Shown: positions 25,333 to 34,097 of the stretch, piece after piece
Layout of the letters: every line of letters starts with the position of its first letter
Numbering within the stretch: the first letter of the stretch is position 1
Source: Mesorhizobium sp. B2-7-2
Lineage (GTDB): Bacteria > Pseudomonadota > Alphaproteobacteria > Rhizobiales > Rhizobiaceae
DNA length: 64,000 bases
Direction: 5' to 3'
Assembly: GCF_006440775.1 (NCBI RefSeq)
Contig: NZ_VFTZ01000004.1
Span: forward strand, 186,001 to 250,000
Notes under the pieces: generated by a model
Seen by the model: the letters and a program-made list of their open reading frames with translations, nothing else
What the model was told of the DNA's origin: nothing
Database searches by the model: none
Program-made: the position numbers and the translations under genes

Positions 25333-26658
25333 TCAGAGCCTCTTCTCGACCAAAACCTCGACGCGCCGGTTGAGCGCGCGGCCCTCGCGCGTCGAGTTGT
25401 CGGCCGCCGGATCGGTTTCGGCGCGCCCCTCGGAAGAGATGCTCTCTTGCGGCACGCCGGCTTGCACCAGAAGCTTGGCTATGGTTTCGGCGCGCGCTTC
25501 CGACAGACGCTGGTTGCTGGCCAGCGGGTTGGACTTTTGCAGGCGCACATTGTCGGTATGGCCGACGACGGTGATTTTTCCGATCAGCTCCTTATTGTCC
25601 AGGATCACCTTGGCGATCGCCGCGATCAGCGGTTCGTATCCTTCCGTCAGCGTCGGTCGGGAGGACTGGAAGAGCTCGGGATTGGAGGACTGGATGACAA
25701 GCTTGGCGAGCGACACGCTCTCGGTGCCGCTGAGCGCCCCCTTGAGGTTGTCCGGCGCCTCGGCCTTGAATTCCGGCAACAGCGCAAAATCGACCGGCTG
25801 CGGCTCGGGCGCGGGCGCATCCTGCTTGGGCGCCGCGCGGGTGATGTCGCCGCGCGAGGCCGGCGGCAGCGTGCGCACCAGCGCGGAAAGCTCGACCGCC
25901 TGGCTGCTCAGGCCCATCGACAGGCCGATATAGGCGGCCGCGGCAACGACGATCGCGGCAAGCGCCATCACCCAGATCGGAACGATGAAGCGCTGCGGCT
26001 CGTCGGAGGCGATCACGCCTCTCCAGTTCGGCGACAGCGGCGCGTCTTCGGCGTCGGCATTGCGCAGAAAGCGCGCCGCCGCCACGCGCACGGCGTTTAG
26101 CGAACGGTCGCCGGCGCGGCCGGGCACGCGGTATTTGCCGCGGAAGCCGAGCGCCAGGCAGTAGTATTGCAGCTCCAGCATCTCGCGGTCGCGATTGGGA
26201 TGCCGCTCCAGCTCGTCGAGGCGGGTGAAGAACTGGGTGCCGGCATCGACGTCGCCGCGCAGCATGACCACCAGCGGCTGGCGCGGCCAGGCGCTGGCTC
26301 CGCCCCACGGCGTGTTGAGCGCGAGATCGTCGAGCAGCGCCGCCACCGCCCAGGCTGCCTGGTCGGCGCGCTCCAGCGACGAGCCAGCGGCGACAGCGGC
26401 ATCGCGCGCCCGCACCAGCTCGTCGAGCAGGCGCGTGCGCATCACTTCAGGGTTTTCCGGCGCAAGCGCGCTTTCAAGCTCCGGCGCGAATTCGAGCAGC
26501 GGCGCGAAGATGTTGATCAGTGTGTTGGGATGGGCGCGCGCCCGCTTGACCGGCGCGCCGGGCGCCAGCGGCGCCATCGGCCGGGGCGCGGCACCGGTCA
26601 GGCGGATGCGTGTACGCTCGCGATCCTCCGACAGTCCGAAAGGATCATCCCGGCTCAT
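25333..26658 (-). CDS. tssL: T6SS membrane-complex protein TssL (DotU) with OmpA-like C-terminus, copy 2
   Basis: A 441-residue extended TssL. The DotU domain spans about 40-225 (NIFAPLLEFA, YYCLALGFRGKYR), one transmembrane helix lies near 231-250, and the periplasmic OmpA-like domain (about 310-440) carries VVGHTDNVRLQ and LSEARAETI. The short N-terminal tail contains RERTRIRL, a possible but weaker phosphothreonine site than the three in copy 1. It lies 4 bp after tssK and 1 bp before tssM. The two TssL copies differ in length and tail, so they are not a recent duplication. Confidence 0.94.
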   Translation of the reverse strand: MSRDDPFGLSEDRERTRIRLTGAAPRPMAPLAPGAPVKRARAHPNTLINIFAPLLEFAPELESALAPENPEVMRTRLLDELVRARDAAVAAGSSLERADQAAWAVAALLDDLALNTPWGGASAWPRQPLVVMLRGDVDAGTQFFTRLDELERHPNRDREMLELQYYCLALGFRGKYRVPGRAGDRSLNAVRVAAARFLRNADAEDAPLSPNWRGVIASDEPQRFIVPIWVMALAAIVVAAAAYIGLSMGLSSQAVELSALVRTLPPASRGDITRAAPKQDAPAPEPQPVDFALLPEFKAEAPDNLKGALSGTESVSLAKLVIQSSNPELFQSSRPTLTEGYEPLIAAIAKVILDNKELIGKITVVGHTDNVRLQKSNPLASNQRLSEARAETIAKLLVQAGVPQESISSEGRAETDPAADNSTREGRALNRRVEVLVEKRL

Positions 26659-26662
26659 GGCC

Positions 26663-27997
26663 TCACCTGTTCACCGAATAGCAGTCGACCTGCGGCTCGC
26701 TCGGCAGGACACCGGAAACGCCGATGACGAAGCCGGGGGCGTCGAGCAGCGAGGCCCAATGCTCGCTCTTCTGATCCAACTCCAGGCACAGCCTGTCGCC
26801 GTCATACGGGATCTCGCGCGGCTGCGAATGCAGCGGCTTCAGCGGAATGCCCGGCAGGCGCGACTTCCACAGCCCTTCGAACTGGTCGGCGGATCCGACC
26901 GTCGCCTGGTTGACGAAGATCTTGCGCAGCGCGTCTTCCGAAAGCTCGGAGCCGACGCGGATGACGATGCGGCTGGCGACCAGCAGTTTCGGGTTGTCGA
27001 TGCGCACCTTCCACACATTGGTCGCGTGCCGCATGACCGGCAGCGCGCGCGACTTCGGCTCGATGTAGCGCAGACTGAGGATGAGCGAACGCAAGGCGTC
27101 GGCCAGCGCCATATAGGCGGGACCCGGCGCCATGTGGTCGTAGGCCGGCAGCTCTCCGAGCCGCCGTGAGCTCGAGCCGTAGGTGGCCATCTCGCCGGCG
27201 AGGCCGGCAAGCTCAAGATAGAGCTCGGCCGGATGGAAGACATCCTGCGTCAGCATATGCGCAAGGCGCGGCCGCGCGGCGTTGGCGAGATGCAGCATCA
27301 AAAGGTCCTCGACGCTGCGGCCGGCGCCGCCCATCACCATCTTGCCATGCGCCTCGGCAATCTGGTCGAGGCCGGTGACGACCTCCTGCAGCAATTGCCG
27401 ATACCAATGAACGGCGCCGGTGATCAGCGTCGGCGGCAAGAAGGCCTGGTCGAGCGAGACGCCGCCATCGGCGCGCATGCCCTTGATGTCGGCCACCGGC
27501 AGCGCCGTGTAGCCGCCGACCGATTTGCCGGGCGCCAGCAGCACCGCTTGCGGCCGGGCGATCTCGATCTCCTCCGGATCGGCGCCGCCCTGCACGGCAT
27601 CGCGCACCGCAACGATCTTGCCGTGGTAGCGCGCGCCCGTCGACGCGGCATGCGCCGGGTCGAAGCCGACGCCGCCGGGCGGCTCCAGTGGCAACGCCAC
27701 CAGCACCGGCCCGGCGCCGGTGTCGGCGGTGACCGGCAGCGGCTTCGGCGCGTCCATCAGCTCCGGGATGGAGAAGGGCGTACCGTCCGGGAAGATGCCC
27801 CGGGCGGACACGATCGACACCTGGCCGGCATCGAGCAGCGACTGGTCGAGCGTCAGCTGCTGGAACCCGAACGTATGGAGCTGGCCGGCCTGCAAGGCGC
27901 CGCGCACCATCCCCTCGAAGAACCGGTCCTGCTGCTGGAAGTGCTGGGTCCTCAAAAAGAGACCCTCGGACCACAGCACCCTGTTTGCGTCGCTCAT
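26663..27997 (-). CDS. tssK: T6SS baseplate protein TssK
   Basis: A 444-residue TssK of usual length. Recognisable family features are the N-terminus VLWSEGLFLRTQHFQQQDR, PLPVTADTG, LLMLHLANAARPRLAHM, FHPAELYLELAGLAGEM and PAYDH. TssK links the baseplate to the TssJLM membrane complex from the cytoplasm. It lies 36 bp after tssJ and 4 bp before tssL, in standard order. Confidence 0.95.
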   Translation of the reverse strand: MSDANRVLWSEGLFLRTQHFQQQDRFFEGMVRGALQAGQLHTFGFQQLTLDQSLLDAGQVSIVSARGIFPDGTPFSIPELMDAPKPLPVTADTGAGPVLVALPLEPPGGVGFDPAHAASTGARYHGKIVAVRDAVQGGADPEEIEIARPQAVLLAPGKSVGGYTALPVADIKGMRADGGVSLDQAFLPPTLITGAVHWYRQLLQEVVTGLDQIAEAHGKMVMGGAGRSVEDLLMLHLANAARPRLAHMLTQDVFHPAELYLELAGLAGEMATYGSSSRRLGELPAYDHMAPGPAYMALADALRSLILSLRYIEPKSRALPVMRHATNVWKVRIDNPKLLVASRIVIRVGSELSEDALRKIFVNQATVGSADQFEGLWKSRLPGIPLKPLHSQPREIPYDGDRLCLELDQKSEHWASLLDAPGFVIGVSGVLPSEPQVDCYSVNR

Positions 27998-28033
27998 GCC
28001 ACTGCTCTCTGCACTGCCGTGCCTGTCTTTCCG

Positions 28034-28486
28034 TCAGGCGGAAATGCCGCCCTTGCCGAGGCTGACGTTGATGGTGAATTTCGACCCAGGCGATACCGAC
28101 TTGGTCGTGCGCCAGTTGCGTCCGCCGGGTTCGCGGATCAGCGCGACGAAGCCGAGCGCCGTCGCGTTCGGTTCGACCGTGATGGTCTTGGCCGCCGTCT
28201 TACCCGGAGCGACCGAGATCGCGTCCGATCCGATGAGGTCGGCGCCCAGCGCCGAGCCGGCATCGCCCTGCAGCGCGAAATAATCGGCCGAGTTGAACTT
28301 GCCTGTGCTGGCAAGCCGCATCACCAGCACGGTCACCGGCCTGTCGCCGCCGCCAGGTCCCGGATTCATGCCGGCGCCACCGGTCACGTTGAGCGAGATG
28401 ACGGATGGTTTCGGCGGGCCGCTCTGGCAAGCCGCAAGCAGCCCCGTCGCGCCGATGGCGACGATGAATTCACGTCTGTCGATCAT
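28034..28486 (-). CDS. tssJ: T6SS outer-membrane lipoprotein TssJ
   Basis: A 150-residue TssJ-like lipoprotein. The lipobox LLAAC puts the lipidated Cys at position 20, and the remainder is a small beta-rich domain (VISLNVTGG, RPVTVLVMRLAS, FVALIREPGG and TINVSLGKG). The signal begins MIDRREFIV, which resembles a twin-arginine motif, so export through Tat is possible. The start at 28486 has a good GAGGAG Shine-Dalgarno; the longer frame upstream is shadow of tagH. It lies between tagH (4 bp) and tssK. Only one TssJ gene is seen although there are two TssM genes. Confidence 0.88.
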   Translation of the reverse strand: MIDRREFIVAIGATGLLAACQSGPPKPSVISLNVTGGAGMNPGPGGGDRPVTVLVMRLASTGKFNSADYFALQGDAGSALGADLIGSDAISVAPGKTAAKTITVEPNATALGFVALIREPGGRNWRTTKSVSPGSKFTINVSLGKGGISA

Positions 28487-28490
28487 GTCC

Positions 28491-29933
28491 CTACTCCTCT
28501 TCATATGCATCCCTGAAATCTGCGCCGATCTCGCCCAGGAAGCTCGATTCCGCGCTCTGGGCGATGTCGCGATGGCGTTTCTGGTAAAGCTCCCACAGCT
28601 TGGCATTGCGCCCGCCGGCAAGCAGATTGCCGATCGCGGAATTGGACTTGAGCTCTTCCTCGATCGTGGCCGGATCGAAGCGGTCGATCATGCGCCGCAG
28701 CGCCGCCTGCACGCCGCGCCAGGCGCGCACGTGGTGCTGCGCGAGGTCCTTCACCGCGTCGCCGATCGCCGCCTCGCCGGAGAGAAAGCCGGGGCTGCGT
28801 TCCGCGATGATGGTGACGATGACATCCTCGACCGTCGGCAGGAATTTGAGCGGGTTGACCTCGGAGGCGCCGACCATGGTCTGGGCGACACGCGCGCTGC
28901 CCTTTTCCTCGGCGCGCTTGCGCAGGAGCTGCATCAGGCCGTCGAGCATCAGCCTGTATTCGCGCCCGAACTTCTCCATTTCGGCGATCGCGTCGCGTCC
29001 GGGAAAGTCGGCCTCCTCGACGCCGATGCCGCGCAGGAACGCGGCGCGCAACGCCATGTCGCTGGGCGCCGGTTGCGTCGGACGCGACGGTTTGGAAGCG
29101 GGACGCGGCGGCGCAGCGGGTTCGGCCCGCACCGGCGTCTCCCATGGGCGGGCGGCCTGCGGCTTCTCGGCGGCCTTTTCGACGCGGCCAGCTGGATCGG
29201 CACTGTTGCCGGAAGCGGGCATCGCGGCTGGCCCGAAGCTGAAATCGTCGAAGCCGGACGGTTTCGCCGCGGGTTCGGGCATATCGCTGCGCAACGGCAT
29301 GTTGCCGAAGCCGAACGGATCCGACCTGCCGACGGCAGGCTCGTCGTTCGAGGCCGGCGTCGCCACCGGATCGAGGCTGAACGGGTCGTCGAAGGCGGGC
29401 GAGCTGCGCTGATTGGAAGCGCGATCGTAAGCCCCCGGCACAGGCTGCTCGAACGGATCGGGCAATCCGGCCGGGCGCGGCCGCTGCGGCTTTTCCTCGA
29501 CCTTGGCCGAGAAGAAGCCGTCGCCGCCGATGCTGGCTGGCGTCCGCGATTGTGGCGACGGCCATGCCGGCGCGGCATTGGCGATCGGCGCCTGGCCGAT
29601 CGAGGTGTGGCCGGCGCTGGGTTGAACCTCGACATGGAGCACATAGTCGCCCATGCGCAGCCGCATGCCGCTTTGCAGGCGCGTCGACCTGCCGGTGCCG
29701 AGCGGGCTGTCGGAATCGTCGATGAACAATCCGCTGCTCGACGTGTCGGTGACGTAATAGCCGTCGCGGCCGCCGCTGATCTTGCAATGCGCGCGCGAGA
29801 CGAACATGTCCGGATCGTCGATCTGCCAACCGGCATCGGCGCTGCGGCCGATCACCAGTTCGCCCTCGTCCAGCCGGGCCTGCCTGACCGCCTGCGAGCG
29901 CGGGCCTTGTTCCAGGGTCAGCAGCAGGCTCAT
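28491..29933 (-). CDS. tagH: T6SS FHA-domain protein TagH, copy 2
   Basis: A 480-residue protein with an N-terminal FHA domain (about 1-105; VIGRSADAGWQI, SRAHCKI, DTSSSGLFID). A long Pro/Ala linker containing repeated DPF/DDF segments follows (about 110-280), then the helical TagH C-terminal domain (about 285-480; NPLKFLPTVEDV, VKDLAQHHV). In the FHA core the usual NGT is replaced by SSGLFI, so phosphothreonine affinity may differ from copy 1. It overlaps tssG by one base (TGATG). The linker is over 100 residues longer than in copy 1. Confidence 0.92.
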   Translation of the reverse strand: MSLLLTLEQGPRSQAVRQARLDEGELVIGRSADAGWQIDDPDMFVSRAHCKISGGRDGYYVTDTSSSGLFIDDSDSPLGTGRSTRLQSGMRLRMGDYVLHVEVQPSAGHTSIGQAPIANAAPAWPSPQSRTPASIGGDGFFSAKVEEKPQRPRPAGLPDPFEQPVPGAYDRASNQRSSPAFDDPFSLDPVATPASNDEPAVGRSDPFGFGNMPLRSDMPEPAAKPSGFDDFSFGPAAMPASGNSADPAGRVEKAAEKPQAARPWETPVRAEPAAPPRPASKPSRPTQPAPSDMALRAAFLRGIGVEEADFPGRDAIAEMEKFGREYRLMLDGLMQLLRKRAEEKGSARVAQTMVGASEVNPLKFLPTVEDVIVTIIAERSPGFLSGEAAIGDAVKDLAQHHVRAWRGVQAALRRMIDRFDPATIEEELKSNSAIGNLLAGGRNAKLWELYQKRHRDIAQSAESSFLGEIGADFRDAYEEE

Positions 29934-30997
29934 CAGGCTGCCTCCGCCATGTCCGGCCGCCAGCCGACGATGGTGCGCAGCCTGAGATCGTCGGCGTCGC
30001 CCTTTTCGGCAGGGCGCGAAAGCCAGGAGGTCCGGCCGAGCTGGATGGTTCCCATTTTCGGCGAAGGCACGGCGTCGCGCGCGAGCACGATGCGCAGATC
30101 GACGTCAAGCGCTTCGCCGATCATGTCGCGCACTGCCTTCTTCAACAGGCCAAGGCGCCGTTCTCCGGGCAGGAACGATTTGAAGTCGTCGAGGCTCAGC
30201 GGGCCGACGCGCAATTCGATCCGGCTCTGTCGGCTGAAGACGCGCGGGCCGATCGTTGCGCCGCCGCCGAGCGCCGCATAGGCCTTGCCGACGCGGCTCT
30301 GCAGCGCCGCCGGAATGGTGATCCAGGCGGCGACGAATTCCTTTATCTCAACCGGCACCTTGAAGGCGGTGGCCAGAAAAAGCGTCAGCCGCTCCGCGCC
30401 GTCGACCTGGTTGGCCAGCGACCCGGCCTGGCGCAGCCGCACCGTATCGAGCTCGGGATCCTGCGTGCCGGGAAGGCCGATGCCGGCCATGGCTTCGAGC
30501 ATGGCGCGCACGCGCCCGCCGACCGAACGTTCGATCTGCACCGCCGGATGCGCATCGGCCCAGGCGCGGTAGTAGAGCGCGATCATGCGATGCTGCAGGA
30601 TGTTGACAAAATCGACGAAGGTCGTGTCGCTGGTCTGCTCGGCGTCGGCGCCGGTGAACCAGCGCTGCGACAGCCGGTCGAGCACCCAGCGCGTCAGATG
30701 CAGCGGCATCGGCCCTTCCGGCCCGAGCAGGCCAAGATTGGCGACGGTCACCCGCGCCGGCACCTTTTCGCTAGCATCCTGGAATTTGATCACGTCCCTG
30801 GCCGAGAAGCTCAGCCGCACATGCTGGCCGAGCCTTGCCGGCTCGCGGTCGGCGGTTCCGGAATGACCGAACAGTCCGCGCCGCTGCTCCAGACGGCGCA
30901 GCAGCTCGAAGAAGTCGAAGCTCTCCGACAGCGCGTCGGCTTCGGCTGGGGCCGGCTGCGCTAGATCAGGTAGCGATTGCCGGGCGTCATCGGCCAT
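29933..30997 (-). CDS. tssG: T6SS baseplate protein TssG
   Basis: A 354-residue TssG. Family features include FDFFELLRRLEQ, the VRLSFSARDVIKF region, LLGPEGPMPLHLT, FVDFVNILQHRMIALYYRAW and GLGRT-like GTIQLGRTSWLS at the end. The ATG at 30997 lies inside the end of tssF (37-bp overlap) and has an AGGAGG Shine-Dalgarno, so the much longer open frame upstream is rejected. TssG pairs with TssF in the baseplate wedge. Confidence 0.93.
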   Translation of the reverse strand: MADDARQSLPDLAQPAPAEADALSESFDFFELLRRLEQRRGLFGHSGTADREPARLGQHVRLSFSARDVIKFQDASEKVPARVTVANLGLLGPEGPMPLHLTRWVLDRLSQRWFTGADAEQTSDTTFVDFVNILQHRMIALYYRAWADAHPAVQIERSVGGRVRAMLEAMAGIGLPGTQDPELDTVRLRQAGSLANQVDGAERLTLFLATAFKVPVEIKEFVAAWITIPAALQSRVGKAYAALGGGATIGPRVFSRQSRIELRVGPLSLDDFKSFLPGERRLGLLKKAVRDMIGEALDVDLRIVLARDAVPSPKMGTIQLGRTSWLSRPAEKGDADDLRLRTIVGWRPDMAEAA

Positions 30998-32835
30998 GGC
31001 ACATCCTCCTGCTTCTGCAGCAGCCGCGTACGCGTCCGCACGAAACCGTTTATCCCGGCGTGGCGGGCAAACAGCCGCGCAAGCAGGGCTGAAAGCAGCA
31101 GCGTGCTTTGCCCCGCCAGCACCGACTGGTCGACATGCAGCGTGACTTCGGTGCCGCGACCGAAACACATCGGTCCGTCGATCTTGAGCCGCTCGATCAC
31201 CGGGCGCGAGTCGATGCGGGTGATCGAATGCACGTTGCGGGCAAGGCTAGGATCGCCGCGATCAGCATAGAGGTCGAGCAAGGCATGCAGCGGATCGACG
31301 CCGCGGCCTTCCTTGGCGAGGCTGAGGAAATTGAGCGAGAGCTGCGCCACCAGCCGCCAGGCGAGATTGTCGGCGCGGGATTCGCCTTCGGCACCGGCCG
31401 GCAGCGCCGCCGGGATCGCCGGCTGCGGCGGCCGCAGCGCGCCGAGCAGCCGCACTGCTTCCACCGGGTCGGCGGTCTCCAGCGTCAGCGACGGCGTATC
31501 GTCCAGGATCGGCAGGTCGCGGTTGGTACAGAGCGCCATCACGTCGAGTCGCTTGAGCGCCCGGTTGGGCACGCTTCCCGTCGGGCGCGAGACCGCGATA
31601 AAGACGTCGTCGCCCGTGTAGGAGGTGCGGGTCAGGCCGTCGCGCCGCTCATCCTCAGTGGGCCGCCGCGGGCGCCGCTCGGTCGAATAGACCCAGCCGC
31701 TGCCGCGGTTCTGCCCCAGGCTGAACAATTCAGGAATGATTGCCTCGCTGCCTTCCGCGTCGGCATCTTCCACGCGGGTGACCCGGAATATCTCGAAGTC
31801 GCGCGCCCGCGTGCGGTCGGCGTGCAGCACCTGGCGCGTCCGGCGCGGATCGATCTCGATGACGTTGCACTCGCGTTCGAACAGATTGATGATCGGCGTT
31901 GCGAACAGCTCGAAATCGGCCACCGCCACATCGGCGAGCTCCGGCACCGGACGTCGGAACAGGAAGATGATCTCCATTCCCCCGTCGCATTTGCGCACCA
32001 CCGGCTGCAGGCCGGCGACGCGCACATAGTGGAAGCGCTCGGGGATCATGAAATATTCGCGCAGCAGCCGGTATCCCTCGAAGGTCGGCCGCGTGCGCGG
32101 CATCAGCGCTTCATCGTCGTGGATCCCGACCATTTCTGGCTCGTGCAGCGCGGTGAGCGGATTGGTCTTGCCTTCCGCCCGCGCGCCGACGGCCGAACAG
32201 GCGCCGAAGATCGCGTCGAAGATGAGCGGCGCCTTGGCGCGCCCGGCGAAATAGAGATCGAGGCGGTCGAGCGACAATTCACCGAGCTTGCCCTTTCCGG
32301 TCCGGGTAAGCGCGATGCGGAACGCCGCTTCGCCGCGCACGCCGCCGACCGGCGCGATGCCGGCGGCGGCCAGCGCGCTGCGGTCTTGGAAATAGCTGAC
32401 CGAATTGATCGCGATCGGCCACAACGTGACCTCTTGCGCGGTGGTGAAGGTCGAGCGCGTCGAGAGCCCAGGATGCAGGCCGGAAACCAGCCGCGTGCCG
32501 CGCGCCACGGCATGGCCGGCGATCATCGACTGCACCTGCTGTCCAGGTTTCAGCACGGCCATCGCCGTCGCCGGCGCCGGCGTCACAAGGTCGGGATAGA
32601 GCACGTCGAGCACGGCGCGCGTGAAGCGCGAACGCTCCGCGTCGACCTTGAGCCGCGTGCGTGCCGCCAGGAAGGCCACGCCGTCGAGCAGCCGTTCGAC
32701 ATAGGGGTCCGGGCAGGGGACGGTGTCGAGGGAAAGATTGCGGGCCACCGCCGGATGCATGTCGGCGAATTCCGCGGCCAGCGCGCGGATATGGGTCAGT
32801 TCCTCTTCGTAATACTCCACGAAGACCCGATCCAT
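30961..32835 (-). CDS. tssF: T6SS baseplate protein TssF
   Basis: A 624-residue TssF of usual length. The N-terminus FVEYYEEELTHIRALAAEFA and the DPYVERLLDGVAFLAARTRLKVD stretch are diagnostic, followed by FTRAVLDVLYPDLVTPAPA. It forms the baseplate wedge with TssE, TssG and TssK. The gene begins one base after the tssE stop (TGAG ATG) and overlaps tssG by 37 bp. Confidence 0.95.
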   Translation of the reverse strand: MDRVFVEYYEEELTHIRALAAEFADMHPAVARNLSLDTVPCPDPYVERLLDGVAFLAARTRLKVDAERSRFTRAVLDVLYPDLVTPAPATAMAVLKPGQQVQSMIAGHAVARGTRLVSGLHPGLSTRSTFTTAQEVTLWPIAINSVSYFQDRSALAAAGIAPVGGVRGEAAFRIALTRTGKGKLGELSLDRLDLYFAGRAKAPLIFDAIFGACSAVGARAEGKTNPLTALHEPEMVGIHDDEALMPRTRPTFEGYRLLREYFMIPERFHYVRVAGLQPVVRKCDGGMEIIFLFRRPVPELADVAVADFELFATPIINLFERECNVIEIDPRRTRQVLHADRTRARDFEIFRVTRVEDADAEGSEAIIPELFSLGQNRGSGWVYSTERRPRRPTEDERRDGLTRTSYTGDDVFIAVSRPTGSVPNRALKRLDVMALCTNRDLPILDDTPSLTLETADPVEAVRLLGALRPPQPAIPAALPAGAEGESRADNLAWRLVAQLSLNFLSLAKEGRGVDPLHALLDLYADRGDPSLARNVHSITRIDSRPVIERLKIDGPMCFGRGTEVTLHVDQSVLAGQSTLLLSALLARLFARHAGINGFVRTRTRLLQKQEDVPWPMTPGNRYLI

Positions 32836-32836
32836 C

Positions 32837-33589
32837 TCAGGTCTCCCGGAATTCGGTTCGCGCCAGGCCGTTGTCGAGATTGATCGTGGTGCGCAGCCGC
32901 ATGCGTTCCGGCGTCGGCGTCATGATCAGCACCGCGTCGATCTCGATCTTGAGACCGACGGTCTTGTCGCCGAGCGTGACATTCACGGTCGTCGCGCTTT
33001 CCCTGAGACGCGGCTCGAAGGTGGCCAGCACCGCGCGGATCTCGCGCGCTAAAGTATCGCGGTCGAAATCCCGCGACGAACGGCCCGAAAAGGACGGCAC
33101 GCCGTAATTGACGACGCTGCGGCGCACTTCCGGAAAGTCGGCGAGCGGCGGCAATTCGTCCAAAGGCTGTTCATGCTCGGCATCGGAAAGCATCGGGACG
33201 GACTCGAAACGCTCGGTGTTGAACAGGGCCTCGATGTCGCGCCGGACCGCTTCCCTGAGCACGCGCGCCGACACCACTACGCCGCGGCTTTCGATCTCGG
33301 TGCGGTGCTCGGTCTGGAAGACCAGCCTGTGCAGTCGCCGCTTCTGCTCGGATGTCAACTCGGCATCGGCATCAATGGCGCGCGCGCTGCCGGCAAGAAG
33401 AGCCTCGACGCGCTCGGCGCCGAGTTCTTCGTCCAGCAGGCGGCGCAGCCCGTCGATTTCCGACGTCAGCCCGGGCAGATCGTTGACGAGGCGGTCCCAG
33501 AGGGAGGGCTGGACCGCCTCGCGTTTTGCCCGCGAGCTGCCCGCGAGCTGCGCTTTCGAGCCAGGCCGCTTGGCCTCACTTGCCGACAT
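32837..33589 (-). CDS. tssE: T6SS baseplate protein TssE with N-terminal extension
   Basis: A 250-residue protein whose C-terminal half (about 120-245) is a gp25/TssE domain: RDIEALFNTERF, RRSVVNYGVPSF, REIRAVLATFEPRL and LKIEIDAVL. Typical TssE is about 140-180 residues, so the N-terminal ~90 residues are an extension. This part begins KRPGSKAQLAG, includes PSLWDRLVNDLPG (which resembles the usual TssE start) and then carries an Ala/Glu-rich helical insert. The ATG lies within the end of hcp (14-bp overlap). It initiates sheath assembly at the baseplate. Confidence 0.9.
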   Translation of the reverse strand: MSASEAKRPGSKAQLAGSSRAKREAVQPSLWDRLVNDLPGLTSEIDGLRRLLDEELGAERVEALLAGSARAIDADAELTSEQKRRLHRLVFQTEHRTEIESRGVVVSARVLREAVRRDIEALFNTERFESVPMLSDAEHEQPLDELPPLADFPEVRRSVVNYGVPSFSGRSSRDFDRDTLAREIRAVLATFEPRLRESATTVNVTLGDKTVGLKIEIDAVLIMTPTPERMRLRTTINLDNGLARTEFRET

Positions 33590-34052
33590 AGACGTCCATT
33601 TCGATCTCGTCGTCCTTGTCGTAGACGAATTTGATCTTCTTGTAGGCGAAGCTGACTTCTTCCTCGATCAGGTCCGCCTCGTCGCGGGCCTGCCGCATGT
33701 CGTATTCCATGATCGAGGCGTCGGTGAGCGTGACCACCAGATAGTCGCTGGTCTCGCCGTCGATGGTGCGGCGCGCCGAAAACACCACCTCGTCGAGCGC
33801 CTTGTTCTCGAACAGCGCCTTTTTCAGGTAGGGCGACGACTTGTCGTAATGCTTGAAGAATTTGATCATTCCCATCGACACGCGGCCGCGCCGCGACAGC
33901 GAATTGGGGTCGTAAGGCGCGATCATCTTGTAGTCGACGCCATGAATCTCGATTTCGTCTTCATGGCCGTCGCGCTTGCTAGGGCCCTTGATGTCCGGGA
34001 CTTTCAGGAAGCCGTCGATCTTCATCGAAGGCGCATCGGTTCTTTCTGGCAT
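33576..34052 (-). CDS. hcp: T6SS tube protein Hcp (TssD)
   Basis: A 158-residue Hcp, the hexameric ring of the inner tube. Family features are the N-terminus KIDGFLKVPDIKG, EIEIHGVDYKM and the central KFFKHYDKSSPYLKKALFENKALDEVVF, ending with FAYKKIKFVYDK. It has a GGAG Shine-Dalgarno and follows tssC by 45 bp. It is the only Hcp gene in the window. Confidence 0.96.
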   Translation of the reverse strand: MPERTDAPSMKIDGFLKVPDIKGPSKRDGHEDEIEIHGVDYKMIAPYDPNSLSRRGRVSMGMIKFFKHYDKSSPYLKKALFENKALDEVVFSARRTIDGETSDYLVVTLTDASIMEYDMRQARDEADLIEEEVSFAYKKIKFVYDKDDEIEMDVYVGK

Positions 34053-34097
34053 TGTCTTTCTCCACCGCTACGAAACAAGATGACTTTGCTTGCGATT

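Noticed and set aside
31108..32883. Plus-strand open frame of 591 codons opposite tssF
   Set aside because: Antisense shadow of a strongly conserved baseplate gene.
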